Below, one piece after another: positions 18,628 through 26,000 of a stretch of DNA of 32,462 bases. Position 1 is the first letter of the stretch. The number at the start of each line of letters is the position of its first letter. The stretch is from Mariniphaga sp. Its GTDB lineage: Bacteria; Bacteroidota; Bacteroidia; Bacteroidales; Prolixibacteraceae. The notes under the pieces are model-generated. The model ran no database searches, was not told the DNA's origin, and was given only the letters and a program-made list of their open reading frames with translations. The stretch covers positions 1-32,462 of the forward strand of contig JAAFHB010000034.1 of the NCBI GenBank assembly GCA_010906965.1. Direction: 5' to 3'. Both the position numbers and the translations under genes were made by a program.

Positions 18628-19716
18628 TCAAAGCTTTAATAACCTGGTCAAATCAATCCTGTCGTAAGGCTTTTTGCCGAAAGCCGCGTAATATTCCAGT
18701 TCTATGGTTCCTTTTTTACCATCGGTTTTGATTATTGCATATCCCGGCAGGTCGGTTTGCTTGAAGAAAGAAACATATTTTGCTTCTTCGGTCAGAATGG
18801 CTTTTCGTGCTTCCAGCGTTTCGGGTTGCCATTCGGGAACGTTTTCGGCTAAAGAAGGGCCATATTCAGTGATCACGCGCGACGGGAAAAGGTAATTTCT
18901 GTCTTTTATCACACTAACCACCATGACCTGAACGATTGGCCCGAAGGGCGTATTCCGGCTTACTACCGAATAACGATGCAAATGAGCTGTTAAAACGATG
19001 GCTTTGTGACGGGCAATTACTTCCAGCAATTTTTCGCGTTGTTCCGGATTATTCCTCAAGGTATGCCAGCAGCGTTCGGTAACCGGAATTATAGGTTCGT
19101 GAATCGCTACGAATTTAAATTTTGCTTTAGATGTGGAAAGTTCATTTTCAAGGAACGATACCATATCGGTATTTTTATCCCACGGATCAAGACAGGTAAT
19201 CTGAACATCACCAATGGTATAAGAATAACTGGCATTTTTAATTTCCGGATTATTGGTTTGCTTCCTGATCATTGGCACATAAAATTTCTGAAATGCTTCC
19301 ACAGCCCCCGGCCCGGTCACATCATGGTTCCCTTTGGTAAGAATCCACGGAGCATGCATATTGACAGCTTCAATTGCCTTCATTGCATTCGAAGCCATCT
19401 GTTCTGCCTTTTGCTCCGATCCGGCCAGTCCTTCGGATAAATCGCCCAACTGGATTACCGCTTTCAAGGAAGGAGTAACAGTTTGAGCCTTCTGCATCAG
19501 TATTCTCGTAAAATCGATCCAATTCGTTTCTGTATAAACAGTATATTCTTTGGTGACTTGCCTTAGATCGTCTGGTTTTGTGTTGAGCCAATTCATGTTG
19601 TGATCTTGTAATAAGTCATAATGGATATCGCCAAGCACAATAAAACTACTTTTTTGGGCAAATGATGTATTAAAAATTATGCTGAAACAGATGATGAAAA
19701 ACGATGCAATCTTCAT
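18628..19716 (-). CDS. Secreted calcineurin-like metallophosphoesterase
   Basis: This 362-residue protein has a signal peptide ending near residue 20 (NTSFAQ). Metal-site motifs: LGDIHYD (Asp30, His32), QLGDLSEG (Asp92), TKGNHDVTG (Asn130, His131), VAIHEPI and TAHLHRY. An insertion-rich loop lies between the first two motifs (about 35-80). It differs in length and sequence from the other two phosphoesterases, so it is not a recent duplicate. A periplasmic phosphomonoesterase or diesterase role on a glycan or polyol phosphate is likely from context. It is 19 bases downstream of the CPPED1-like gene and 36 bases upstream of the beta-helix gene. Confidence 0.87.
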   Translation of the reverse strand: MKIASFFIICFSIIFNTSFAQKSSFIVLGDIHYDLLQDHNMNWLNTKPDDLRQVTKEYTVYTETNWIDFTRILMQKAQTVTPSLKAVIQLGDLSEGLAGSEQKAEQMASNAMKAIEAVNMHAPWILTKGNHDVTGPGAVEAFQKFYVPMIRKQTNNPEIKNASYSYTIGDVQITCLDPWDKNTDMVSFLENELSTSKAKFKFVAIHEPIIPVTERCWHTLRNNPEQREKLLEVIARHKAIVLTAHLHRYSVVSRNTPFGPIVQVMVVSVIKDRNYLFPSRVITEYGPSLAENVPEWQPETLEARKAILTEEAKYVSFFKQTDLPGYAIIKTDGKKGTIELEYYAAFGKKPYDRIDLTRLLKL

Positions 19717-19735
19717 AGTTTACTCTTTTAAAAGT

Positions 19736-20599
19736 TTAGTGAAATGCTACTGAATCCGGAAGCTCTTCCAACCCGTAATACTCGTGTTCAATTCTGTCGC
19801 TAAAAATCTTTACTATTCGCATGCCTGAAGGTGCTTTTCCCAATGGTTTTCCCAAAGCGCTTGTTGTCACCAATTGAATTTTTCCAAAGGTTGAAATACT
19901 ATTATTGTGATAATGGCCTGAAAACAAGGCAACCACCTTATTCTCTCTAAATAAATTGAGGTACTTATCGCGGTAACCAAGGTCAATGTTTGAGTAGGCT
20001 GTTGGTTCATCCACCGTTTTGTTAAAAAAAGGATAATGGCAAAACAAAATTATATGATTCGCCTTCTGGCTTTCTTTGAGTTTTTCAGTAAGCCAATTGA
20101 ATTGTTTTTGTTCGGGCTTTGCTAATTTGTTCTTAATTAAACTGGTGTTAAACCCAATAAAAGAGGATCCCTTGTGTCGGAATGAAAATTTGTCACCTCC
20201 GTAGGATTTCTTATATTTTCTTATGCTTTTCTTATCTGGAGTTTGACCTAAATCATGATTCCCCGGTGTGTAATAAACCGGAATTTTCGGATTTATTTTT
20301 GCAGTAATCCGCTTAAATTCTTTAATCTGTGAAACAGAATTCGGATCATTCACCAAATCACCTGTAATTACCACAAAATCAGGATTCAAGTGATTTATTT
20401 CAGCTACGGCCTTTTCATATAAAACAGTTTCTTTTTCAAAACTTTCATTACTTTCAAACATACCAAACTGTGGATCGGTAAGCTGTATGAAAAACCAGGG
20501 GATATCTGGATCTTTCTTTTCTGCCAATACAGTCCCTGCAAAAATCAAAATCATTGCCAGGCAAATGATTGTTTTTCTTCTTAGTTCTTGTGAAAACAT
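19736..20599 (-). CDS. Exported CPPED1-like metallophosphoesterase (DxQ variant)
   Basis: A frame is open from an ATG at 20683, but the ATG at 20599 is chosen: it gives a normal signal peptide (basic RRK, then a hydrophobic core to about residue 26, ending VLAEKK) and avoids a 73-base overlap with the GH71/99-like gene, leaving 11 bases between genes. The 287-residue protein reads IQLTDPQFGM (Asp42, Gln44), ITGDLVND (Asp81), TPGNHDLG (Asn114, His115), FCHYPFF and FSGHYHN. Gln in place of the first His is characteristic of the CPPED1-like branch of the calcineurin superfamily, so this is a family feature and not a defect. Phosphatase activity on an exported substrate is probable; the substrate is unknown. 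Confidence 0.85.
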   Translation of the reverse strand: MFSQELRRKTIICLAMILIFAGTVLAEKKDPDIPWFFIQLTDPQFGMFESNESFEKETVLYEKAVAEINHLNPDFVVITGDLVNDPNSVSQIKEFKRITAKINPKIPVYYTPGNHDLGQTPDKKSIRKYKKSYGGDKFSFRHKGSSFIGFNTSLIKNKLAKPEQKQFNWLTEKLKESQKANHIILFCHYPFFNKTVDEPTAYSNIDLGYRDKYLNLFRENKVVALFSGHYHNNSISTFGKIQLVTTSALGKPLGKAPSGMRIVKIFSDRIEHEYYGLEELPDSVAFH

Positions 20600-20610
20600 A
20601 TCTTTTAAAT

Positions 20611-21870
20611 TTATTGAATTGGCATCTTTAAACTCAGAGGTTTCTCTTTCCGCAGCATTTTGCCAGCCTCGCCGGTAAGCCATAGATATAAATCCGAAGG
20701 TTTGCCATCCATATTGATGAACTTAGCGACATCGCTCACCGGTGGATTATCCGAACATTTAAATATAGCTGTTCCTTCATTCACTTCGTCAAACATAGCA
20801 ATATAAAGCATGGTAGCCCCTGAATTTATTGCCGTTGAAATTTGCTGCCAGTAGAATCGGCCACCCTGACGAGGAATTGACCCCGATGGTTTAACATCAT
20901 CTGGGAATTCGAAACGACTCAGATTGTGCCAGCTAAATCCAGGACACACACAGGGAACGTAGTCAACATTGTTTTCTTTGCACCATTTGATGTCACTTAA
21001 AATGACATCGCGGTAGCGATCCATATCGTTGTGCAGGAGCGGCGAAAACCGTTGCACCGTCCAGGGCAAAACGATATCGCATTGTTTGATTAATTCATGC
21101 AAATAAGGATCGTTATTGCAATCGGCATTTAAATCACGCCAAAAAGTAGGAACGCCCAGCATGACAGCACATCCGCCATATTCAGGATCATTCTTCAGAA
21201 AATCGATTAGCCGCTGTAATCCAATGTTTCGGATATTGTAGGCTCTGTCGGGAAAACCAACTCCCCAAATAATTACCAGTGGTTTACCGTGGTGATGTAG
21301 ATAGGTCTTTGTTCCCTCCTGATTGGTCACCTTCAGCGAATCTACCAGGTATTTCCAGTCTTCGATGACCGATGAGCAATCTTCACCAGAGCTTTTCAAT
21401 CCCGAGAGATCGTACATTACGGCAATCGCCCTCTCGTATTTCGATGCTGCTGCAAAAGCATTTTTCAAAATAGTGGAGGTGGTACTTCTCGGGCCCCGGG
21501 GTTTGGTCATGTTAAAAAAACGCTGCATAAAAACGCCGTCAACACCATATTGTTTCATCCACTTGAAATGAAGATCCACCGTACTTTTATCGGTTGAACT
21601 AAAAAAGCGGGCAACACTACCATCGGCCATTTTTAATCCGGTAGGATAGGTTTTTTCGTATTCAGAAACATCAGGCCACATGTCTATTCGAACCTTATTT
21701 TCATCAGGATACATGATTCCCCCTTCGGGTGCTCTGAACCATCCCTGGTAGCCGGCCATGATCAGGCCATTATAAGATGAATACTTCGTTTCTTTTGAAT
21801 GTTTTGACTGGGCCGCTCCGACAGTACCAATCATCAGGCAAAGTATAGTAAACCAGAATGTTCGTCTCAT
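20611..21870 (-). CDS. GH71/99-like secreted protein A
   Basis: This 419-residue protein has a signal peptide of the type I kind (cleavage near GAAQ, 19-21). The mature protein begins with SSYNGLIMAGYQGWF (31-45), followed by DMWPDVSEYE, DLHFKWMKQYGVDGVFMQRF (99-118), IAVMYDLSG, LVIIWGVGF and a C-terminal YIAMFDEVNEGTAIFK (356-371) with acidic residues Asp361, Glu362 and Glu365. Such proteins are annotated as GH71/99-like barrels; GH99 itself is endo-alpha-1,2-mannanase or mannosidase and GH71 alpha-1,3-glucanase. Given GH92 and GH130 nearby, an endo-acting mannoside role is reasonable but unproven. It is 23 bases downstream of its lipoprotein paralogue. Confidence 0.8.
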   Translation of the reverse strand: MRRTFWFTILCLMIGTVGAAQSKHSKETKYSSYNGLIMAGYQGWFRAPEGGIMYPDENKVRIDMWPDVSEYEKTYPTGLKMADGSVARFFSSTDKSTVDLHFKWMKQYGVDGVFMQRFFNMTKPRGPRSTTSTILKNAFAAASKYERAIAVMYDLSGLKSSGEDCSSVIEDWKYLVDSLKVTNQEGTKTYLHHHGKPLVIIWGVGFPDRAYNIRNIGLQRLIDFLKNDPEYGGCAVMLGVPTFWRDLNADCNNDPYLHELIKQCDIVLPWTVQRFSPLLHNDMDRYRDVILSDIKWCKENNVDYVPCVCPGFSWHNLSRFEFPDDVKPSGSIPRQGGRFYWQQISTAINSGATMLYIAMFDEVNEGTAIFKCSDNPPVSDVAKFINMDGKPSDLYLWLTGEAGKMLRKEKPLSLKMPIQ

Positions 21871-21893
21871 AGATCAAATCGTTTTTTAGGTAA

Positions 21894-23216
21894 TTAATTG
21901 CTTCTTGTTGGTTTTAATATTCCGTAATTACTGCCGCCATGAAACCACTCAGTTGCTTTTCCGGCAAGCCACAAATAATAATCTGTACCTAATTCCTGTT
22001 CAATTCCGACAAACTTTCCAGTTCCATTTAGCGGAAGATTACCTTCCTTTGCACATTTAAATATAGCTGTTCCTTCATCAATTTCGTCGAACATGGCTAT
22101 GTACAACGATTCAGCGCCCGACATTTTTGCACCGGCCATCTGCTGCCAGAAAAAGTCGCCCTTATTCCGGGGAATCTGATTATAAATAGTGGGGTCATTT
22201 CGGAGGTTTCCCCAGCTAAATCCCGGAAAAACAAGAGGAACATAATCGACTTTGTTGGTTTTGCACCAGGAAATATCGGGTGAAATCGTAACTGCATTAC
22301 TGGCATAACTTGCCGAATTATACCGGCCAACTGCCCAGGGCATAATAATATCACACTGTTTAATTAAGGTATGAAGTAAAGGATTGCTTTCGGTATCCCG
22401 ATCCAAAGTACGCCACCCATAAGGTACTCCCAGCATGATGGATACTTTCTTTTCGGGTCCTTTCAAGGTTGATACCATAGACTGAACATCGCTGGTAGTG
22501 TATTTACGGTTATCGTTGAATCCTACTCCCCAGATCACAAGCAACGGTTTTTTGTTGTGCCGCAGGTAAGTTGGATTCTTTACATTATCGAACAGCGAAA
22601 AGGTTGTCTGAAGTTCATTCCAGTCATTGATTACAACTTGCATATCAGCAGAGGCACAACCACTCAGATCGTACATCACACAGATAGCCCGCTTATATTT
22701 ATTTGCCGCTTTAAGCGCATTTTCGAGAACTTTATTAAAATGCCGCTTTCCTTTGTCGCTTTTTATCTCACTTACAAATCGTTGCATAAATACACCATCC
22801 AACCCATAATCTTTCATCCATTTGAAGTGCAAGTCAACGCTTTCTTCGTCGTAAGGACTATAGACATAAGCATCTTTTCCATCGGCATATTTAAAAGCTG
22901 TTTTATATGTTTTGGCATATTCGGTAATGTCGGGCCAGAAATCGATTGTATTCATTCCCGGTTCGAATTTACCGCTTTTTTCATAATGGTGCCAGCCTCT
23001 TTCCGCACCATCGCCTTCAGCAGTAAACCACCCCTGATACCCTGCCATTACCAAACCCGTATATGATTTATACAGGCAACCAGTCTCATCGTACACTTTT
23101 TCTGCTGGCTTTTCCACCGGTTTTTCCACTGGTTTTTGTTCTGCATCATTAGAGCAGCTAATACTCATTAATATTGCTGAAACAAGAATAAACATGCGGC
23201 TTTTGTATATCTTCAT
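21894..23216 (-). CDS. GH71/99-like lipoprotein B
   Basis: This 440-residue paralogue of the downstream gene carries a lipoprotein signal: MSISCSND with lipidated Cys21, and acidic residues just after it (Asp24, Glu26) that resemble a surface-export signal of Bacteroidota lipoproteins. A VEKPVEKPAEK repeat (about 30-40) forms a proline-rich tether. The barrel then matches protein A: GLVMAGYQGWF (54-64), DFWPDITEY, DLHFKWMKDYGLDGVFMQRF, ICVMYDLSG, LLVIWGVGF and LYIAMFDEIDEGTAIFK. It probably acts on the outer surface next to SusC/D as the first, endo-type cut. The gene begins just beyond the terminator at 23231-23272, so its expression should depend on read-through or an own promoter not seen. 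Confidence 0.82.
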   Translation of the reverse strand: MKIYKSRMFILVSAILMSISCSNDAEQKPVEKPVEKPAEKVYDETGCLYKSYTGLVMAGYQGWFTAEGDGAERGWHHYEKSGKFEPGMNTIDFWPDITEYAKTYKTAFKYADGKDAYVYSPYDEESVDLHFKWMKDYGLDGVFMQRFVSEIKSDKGKRHFNKVLENALKAANKYKRAICVMYDLSGCASADMQVVINDWNELQTTFSLFDNVKNPTYLRHNKKPLLVIWGVGFNDNRKYTTSDVQSMVSTLKGPEKKVSIMLGVPYGWRTLDRDTESNPLLHTLIKQCDIIMPWAVGRYNSASYASNAVTISPDISWCKTNKVDYVPLVFPGFSWGNLRNDPTIYNQIPRNKGDFFWQQMAGAKMSGAESLYIAMFDEIDEGTAIFKCAKEGNLPLNGTGKFVGIEQELGTDYYLWLAGKATEWFHGGSNYGILKPTRSN

Positions 23217-23230
23217 AACAAGTTTTTTTT

Positions 23231-23272
23231 AAAAAATTATCCCGCTGTACAATATGTTCACCGGGATAATTT
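23231..23272 (-). terminator. Intrinsic terminator after the SusC/SusD/DUF3823 genes
   Basis: A perfect 11-bp inverted repeat, AAATTATCCCG at 23234-23244 and CGGGATAATTT at 23262-23272, encloses a 17-base loop. On the minus strand the stem is followed by a run of six T (23236-23231). It lies 48 bases beyond the stop of the DUF3823 lipoprotein gene and 15 bases before the GH71/99-like lipoprotein gene. It would separate high-level expression of the binding and uptake proteins from lower expression of the enzymes behind it. Confidence 0.85.
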
Positions 23273-23319
23273 AATTATTTATTAGTCAAAATGTTCAATT
23301 ATATGTCCACGATCATTTA

Positions 23320-24057
23320 TTACGGTACGACAACCTTCACAATTGGTGAATAGTTATATCTCCTGCTCAATGCATTTACATTAGCACCTATACGTACATA
23401 ATAGGTATAACCGGATTTCACCGGCAGAGGGCCAATAGTTACGACTGGAGTCGTGTCGGTACCGTCAGTCACATAACTTGCCCAACTTTTATTGATGGAT
23501 TTCCTCAAATTATTATACTCGCCAATATTAATATAATTGCCGTTTCCACAAAATGTAGTCAGACTTAAGAAAGGCTTGATCTCATAAAGATTGGGGAGTC
23601 CTGCAATAACAGGAGCCTTTATTCGGCAAGTAAGTGTCAAAGCTGTTCCATTCACTGTTGCGGCGAAGTCCAGTACCTGCAGGTAAGGGGTTACTGTGAA
23701 ATCCTGTTGGGTCTCACTTCCCAATACTACTCCTTTTATCGTATCAACAGGCCAGAAAGGGCCATCGTATGGAATCATGTCATAAGTTCCTGAAAACAAC
23801 TTATCATTATTATACACACCGTCTCTCTGTACCGCCAGGTTTTGATAGGTGGCAACAGTTCCTTTCATTTTTTCCCAGGTCCTGTCAATTATTCGAATTT
23901 GCCAATCGTTTTGGTCCATCACCAGATTCTTTCCGGTATATGAATCGATCACGTTTCCATGTAATCGCGAAGCCGGTGCATCCCAGTTATCGATCTTCTT
24001 ACAAGAAGCAAAGCTCAATAAGGTGGCTCCTATAATTAAATACAATATATTTTTCAT
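23320..24057 (-). CDS. DUF3823-like surface lipoprotein (SusE/F position)
   Basis: This 245-residue lipoprotein has a signal ending SFASC with lipidated Cys19, then KKIDNWDAPASRLHGNV. The N-terminal half (about 28-120) resembles the DUF3823 domain often coded directly after SusD; TGKNLVMDQNDWQIRIID and GTYDMIPYDGPFWPVD are the parts I recognise. The C-terminal half is a second beta-sandwich ending YYVRIGANVNALSRRYNY. Such proteins sit at the SusE/F position and are thought to bind glycan at the surface. It is 22 bases downstream of the susD-like gene and 263 residues or so shorter than typical enzymes of the locus, with no catalytic motif. Confidence 0.78.
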   Translation of the reverse strand: MKNILYLIIGATLLSFASCKKIDNWDAPASRLHGNVIDSYTGKNLVMDQNDWQIRIIDRTWEKMKGTVATYQNLAVQRDGVYNNDKLFSGTYDMIPYDGPFWPVDTIKGVVLGSETQQDFTVTPYLQVLDFAATVNGTALTLTCRIKAPVIAGLPNLYEIKPFLSLTTFCGNGNYINIGEYNNLRKSINKSWASYVTDGTDTTPVVTIGPLPVKSGYTYYVRIGANVNALSRRYNYSPIVKVVVP

Positions 24058-24079
24058 ATCTATTTCGTATTACTATAAA

Positions 24080-25987
24080 TTAATAAAGCGGATTCTGAGG
24101 CAGGAGATTCTTGTTCTTGTTAATCTCTCCCTGAGGAATCGGTTCATAAGCAGCACGCTTTTGAGCTGAAATGGAACGGTTATCCCTGTTCACCTCATCA
24201 AGGTAGATATACTTGCCTTCATCGAAAAGATAATAGCAGCTCATTGCATGCGGATAATACTGGTTTAACACCTGGTCAGCAATCCGCCAAAGACGGATGT
24301 CCCACCAATACTGGTTCTCAACATAAAGTTCGCGGCCACGTTCATCGCGGATAAATTGCAAACTTTTCTCGATTGGGTAACCGTAGGTCGAACTCGTGGA
24401 CTGGTCCAGGGCCGGGCGTGTTACCAGGCAACCGGCACGTACACGGATCTTTTCGATGTAATCCAATGCTTCGGCACTTTTGCTCAGTTCGTAAGCCGCT
24501 TCAGCCGTATTCAAATAGATTTCACCTAAACGGAATACAATCCATGGCTGGCTCGACTTGTTCACTGTTGCCTGGGCTGCAGATATTGTTGGATCAATGT
24601 ATTTGCGTATAAAACCGCCCATATATGCATTGTTTTCAGCGCTCCTGCCACTGAACATCCCATGATTGCCAGTGATAGTAATACCTTTATATTGTTGGCC
24701 CAGGTTACCCAAAATACGGTTTGACACAGCATTGACAGGTGCGTTATTACTGCCGAATTGCGCATCTGATGCCGGTCCGGCAAACTTTGCGTAAATGCCC
24801 CGCTGAATACTGAAAGTTTTTCCGCGAACCACATCGCCATCAAAATAGCAGGTGCCCTTCAAACGTGGTTCCATCGCATTTTTAATGTCGCTGCGGTTGG
24901 TGAAACGGACTGGTTTCCCTTGTGCATCCGTGAGGGCGGGGAAGTCAAATAGCTGCATTACATTCAGTGTAGGTTGAGCTTCGACGCCAACAAAAGACGA
25001 GAAATCAGGGTTAGGTAACATCAGCGCATCGTAACAATGCCCATAAGTCTGCCCGTCATAATCTTTGAGAAAGATCGTCTCGGAAGATGAAAGGTCGAGG
25101 AAAAGGTTTGCAAAATTGGTCGCTTTATCCGGGTAATTCTTGGTATACAGGGAGTAAGGCCCTTGTTCGACCACCTTGCCTGCATCGTAAGCATATTGGA
25201 AGAATTCATTTGCCTTGGAAGGGTCTATACCTGCAAAACCTCCTTGTACTGAAGCTTCTGTGCCAAAACCCAGGTACTGGGTATATTTGGCAACCCTGCC
25301 TGCATAAAGCATCGAACGTGACATTAAAGCAGCAGCCACGTATTTGTTGGCGCGCCCCGATTCACTTTTTGCCGACATATTATCAATGGCAAACTGCAGG
25401 TCATCGTGGATAAATTTCCAGGTATCAACCTCTTTTGCACGCGGTACATTCAACACTTCCGGTGTGCCGTTAATCGGATCCTGCACTTCTGTTACAATTG
25501 GCACACCACCGTAACGTTTGGCCATCCCCTCGTAAAAGAAAGCGCGGAGGAAACGTGCTTCTCCCATTAATGAGTTATAAGTTGCAACGTCATACTTGTC
25601 CTTGTAATTGGGAAAATTATTAATAAATACATTCACAAGGCGGATGTTGTCGTATGGCCAGTAACCCCAACCTTGACTTCGCATTTCTACGTTCCAACCA
25701 TAAGTTTGACCGCACATTTGGTCCAGGCTATTTTTATAAGCCTGCCAGGAGTTAGAGTTGCCTGATCGATAACCATTGAGTGGATCAACACCTGAACCAT
25801 TTGCGTAATAGATGAAATCTTCTATCGGGAGTTTGAAATAGATCCCCGTAAAATATTTTTTAACGCCAAATGCGGTACCGAATAGTTCGGGCTCACCTAA
25901 GATCCCTTTGGGTTCCAATTGGTAGTCCTTGCATGAAGAAATGACAAACCCAAAGAATACCGCAAATAATATAAGTTTTATTTTCAT
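24080..25987 (-). CDS. SusD/RagB-like glycan-binding lipoprotein
   Basis: This 635-residue outer-membrane lipoprotein forms the lid of the SusC channel and captures oligosaccharides. The signal ends VISSC (Cys19), followed by KDYQLEPKG. TPR-like helices are seen around GEARFLRAFFYEGMAKRYG, with VPIVTEV and NVPRAKEVDTWKFI next, all SusD landmarks. The C-terminal part shows IVFRLGEIYLNTAEAAYEL, IRVRAGC, IRDERGREL and the final QNPLY. It is 13 bases downstream of the susC-like gene and 22 before the DUF3823 gene. Ligand-binding aromatic residues cannot be assigned by eye. Confidence 0.96.
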   Translation of the reverse strand: MKIKLILFAVFFGFVISSCKDYQLEPKGILGEPELFGTAFGVKKYFTGIYFKLPIEDFIYYANGSGVDPLNGYRSGNSNSWQAYKNSLDQMCGQTYGWNVEMRSQGWGYWPYDNIRLVNVFINNFPNYKDKYDVATYNSLMGEARFLRAFFYEGMAKRYGGVPIVTEVQDPINGTPEVLNVPRAKEVDTWKFIHDDLQFAIDNMSAKSESGRANKYVAAALMSRSMLYAGRVAKYTQYLGFGTEASVQGGFAGIDPSKANEFFQYAYDAGKVVEQGPYSLYTKNYPDKATNFANLFLDLSSSETIFLKDYDGQTYGHCYDALMLPNPDFSSFVGVEAQPTLNVMQLFDFPALTDAQGKPVRFTNRSDIKNAMEPRLKGTCYFDGDVVRGKTFSIQRGIYAKFAGPASDAQFGSNNAPVNAVSNRILGNLGQQYKGITITGNHGMFSGRSAENNAYMGGFIRKYIDPTISAAQATVNKSSQPWIVFRLGEIYLNTAEAAYELSKSAEALDYIEKIRVRAGCLVTRPALDQSTSSTYGYPIEKSLQFIRDERGRELYVENQYWWDIRLWRIADQVLNQYYPHAMSCYYLFDEGKYIYLDEVNRDNRSISAQKRAAYEPIPQGEINKNKNLLPQNPLY

Positions 25988-26000
25988 GATTCTTATTATT

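Noticed and set aside
19006..19440. Plus-strand open frame of 144 codons opposite a metallophosphoesterase gene
   Set aside because: The opposite strand encodes the complete metal-site motif set; the plus-strand product is Phe/Ile/Arg-rich without any family signature.
22557..23066. Long plus-strand open frame (169 codons) opposite the GH71/99-like lipoprotein gene
   Set aside because: It is the antisense shadow of a gene with clear family motifs, and its translation shows no domain or signal peptide.
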